Shown here: piece after piece, positions 7,433 to 7,766 of the stretch
Layout of the letters: each line of letters begins with the position of its first letter
Numbering within the stretch: the stretch's first letter is position 1
Translations under genes and position numbers: made by a program
Notes under the pieces: model-generated
What the model was told of the DNA's origin: nothing
Databases searched by the model: none
The model's input: only the letters and a program-made list of their open reading frames with translations
Source: Bacteroidales bacterium
GTDB lineage: Bacteria > Bacteroidota > Bacteroidia > Bacteroidales > Bacteroidaceae
Direction of reading: 5' to 3'
NCBI GenBank assembly: GCA_004558865.1
Contig: SFCY01000107.1
Location: 1 to 7,766, forward strand
DNA length: 7,766 bases

Positions 7433-7485
7433 ACGTCCTGGTTGTCAGACCACAGTAACCATCCATTTTAGGCCGTCTTTCCAAT

Positions 7486-7525
7486 AAGCTGTAAATTTCC
7501 GACCTTTGCCGAAAATTTACAGCTT
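7486..7525 (+). repeat. 13-bp perfect inverted repeat abutting the tnpB start
   Basis: AAGCTGTAAATTT (7486-7498) and AAATTTACAGCTT (7513-7525) are exact reverse complements separated by 14 bases. The right arm ends one base before the ATG of tnpB, so an RNA that contained both arms would fold a stem against the start codon. The loop and left arm contain promoter-like boxes. It could alternatively be a transposase or regulator binding site. Confidence 0.85.
7492..7508 (+). promoter_or_regulatory. Candidate tnpB promoter -7 boxes
   Basis: Two overlapping candidates resemble TAnnTTTG, each with one mismatch at a fixed position: TAAATTTC (7492-7499) and GACCTTTG (7501-7508). Possible -33 partners are TTTA (7467-7470, 21-bp spacer) and TTTC (7478-7481, 19-bp spacer). 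Either box would start transcription inside or just after the loop of the inverted repeat. Both are imperfect, so this is only a candidate. Confidence 0.4.
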
Positions 7526-7526
7526 T

Positions 7527-7766
7527 ATGTTTAATCTCAACGAGAACAATCGGTTTTTCATCTCCAATGCTCCTACCGACATGCGTGTAGGAGTCAACGC
7601 AATGTGCGGCAAGGTTCGGCAGGCCGGGGGCGACCCTACTGACGGGAAGGTCTATGCTTTTGTAGGTAAGACACGCAAGGTCATGAAGCTCCTCCACTGG
7701 GAGCGTGGAGGATATGTAATGTATTATAAGCGGCTTGAGACAGGCAGGCTTTCGCCCCGTCTGTTT
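7527..7766 (+). CDS. tnpB: IS66 accessory protein TnpB (3' truncated by window)
   Basis: Eighty codons are open from ATG 7527 to the window end with no stop; the family is about 115 residues, so roughly two thirds is present. The translation begins MFNLNENNRFFI and carries the family pattern in order: PTDMRVGVN (about 16-24), DPTDGKVYAFVGKTRKVMKL (about 36-55), LLHWERGGYVMYYKRLETGR (about 55-74). TnpB ('IS66 Orf2 like') is needed alongside the transposase TnpC for efficient IS66 transposition, but its biochemical role is not well defined; it is unrelated to the IS200/IS605 TnpB nuclease. An in-frame TAA at 7485-7487 blocks any long upstream extension, and the ATG fits the conserved N-terminus. 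No tnpA is present between the presumed IS end and this gene. The reading frame looks intact as far as it goes. Confidence 0.93.
   Translation, partial: MFNLNENNRFFISNAPTDMRVGVNAMCGKVRQAGGDPTDGKVYAFVGKTRKVMKLLHWERGGYVMYYKRLETGRLSPRLF

Larger units (their letters stand above)
7455..7766 (+). mobile_element. IS66-family insertion sequence, left end (partial)
   Basis: The tnpB gene within identifies the family. The outer boundary is inferred: IS66 elements usually end in GTAA, and GTAACCATCCATTTTAGG begins at 7455, 72 bp before tnpB and just past the chromosomal terminator. If so, the 8 bases before it (AGACCACA, 7447-7454) would be the target-site duplication. The right end, the transposase gene (tnpC) and the second copy of the target site lie beyond the window, so neither the exact boundary nor completeness can be confirmed. 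Confidence 0.75.

Noticed and set aside
7431..7697. Minus-strand 88-codon reading frame at the right end
   Set aside because: It overlaps the terminator and lies antisense to tnpB, which matches a known family; no independent support.
7527..7766. TnpB as an RNA-guided nuclease (IS200/IS605 type)
   Set aside because: The sequence matches the short IS66 Orf2 protein, which shares only the name; no RuvC or zinc-finger motifs are visible.

Overview
The window looks like Bacteroidota chromosome, most likely Bacteroidales (Prevotella, Bacteroides or Porphyromonas relatives). The evidence is a TAnnTTTG-type promoter box before the first gene, start codons that mostly lack Shine-Dalgarno sequences, a YidC with a very large periplasmic domain, and a DPP5-like secreted peptidase that closely resembles the Porphyromonas gingivalis enzyme. 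The coding DNA is fairly GC-rich by eye, which fits a high-GC Prevotellaceae-type genome, but the genus cannot be fixed from this window.

Layout, with all genes on the + strand. Positions 1-411 have no convincing gene. They hold a 22-bp tandem repeat (about 3.4 copies, 120-194), a 12-bp palindrome (236-247) and a promoter box (359-366). Next comes pyrG (CTP synthase, GTG start at 412), whose stop codon directly abuts the ATG of yidC (membrane protein insertase, 2020-3954). A long perfect hairpin (3960-3999) separates yidC from an exported S9-family dipeptidyl-peptidase 5-like enzyme (4044-6206). After 26 bp comes a COG0523/CobW-type GTPase, a putative metallochaperone (6233-7369), whose start is preceded by a textbook AAGGAG Shine-Dalgarno. 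An intrinsic terminator (7397-7432) closes this block. About 20 bp beyond it the left end of an IS66-family insertion sequence begins (about 7455), and its tnpB gene (7527 onward) runs off the window.

Functionally, pyrG-yidC looks like a housekeeping operon (pyrimidine nucleotide supply and inner-membrane protein insertion). The peptidase suggests peptide scavenging in the periplasm, and the GTPase suggests metal delivery to an unknown client. No complete novel multi-gene system is visible. The most interesting item is the IS66 left end: a perfect 13-bp inverted repeat ends 1 nt before the tnpB ATG, and promoter-like boxes sit inside it. This arrangement could block tnpB translation from read-through transcripts while allowing it from the element's own promoter. 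The 22-bp repeat upstream of pyrG and the strong Shine-Dalgarno before the GTPase are the next most interesting.
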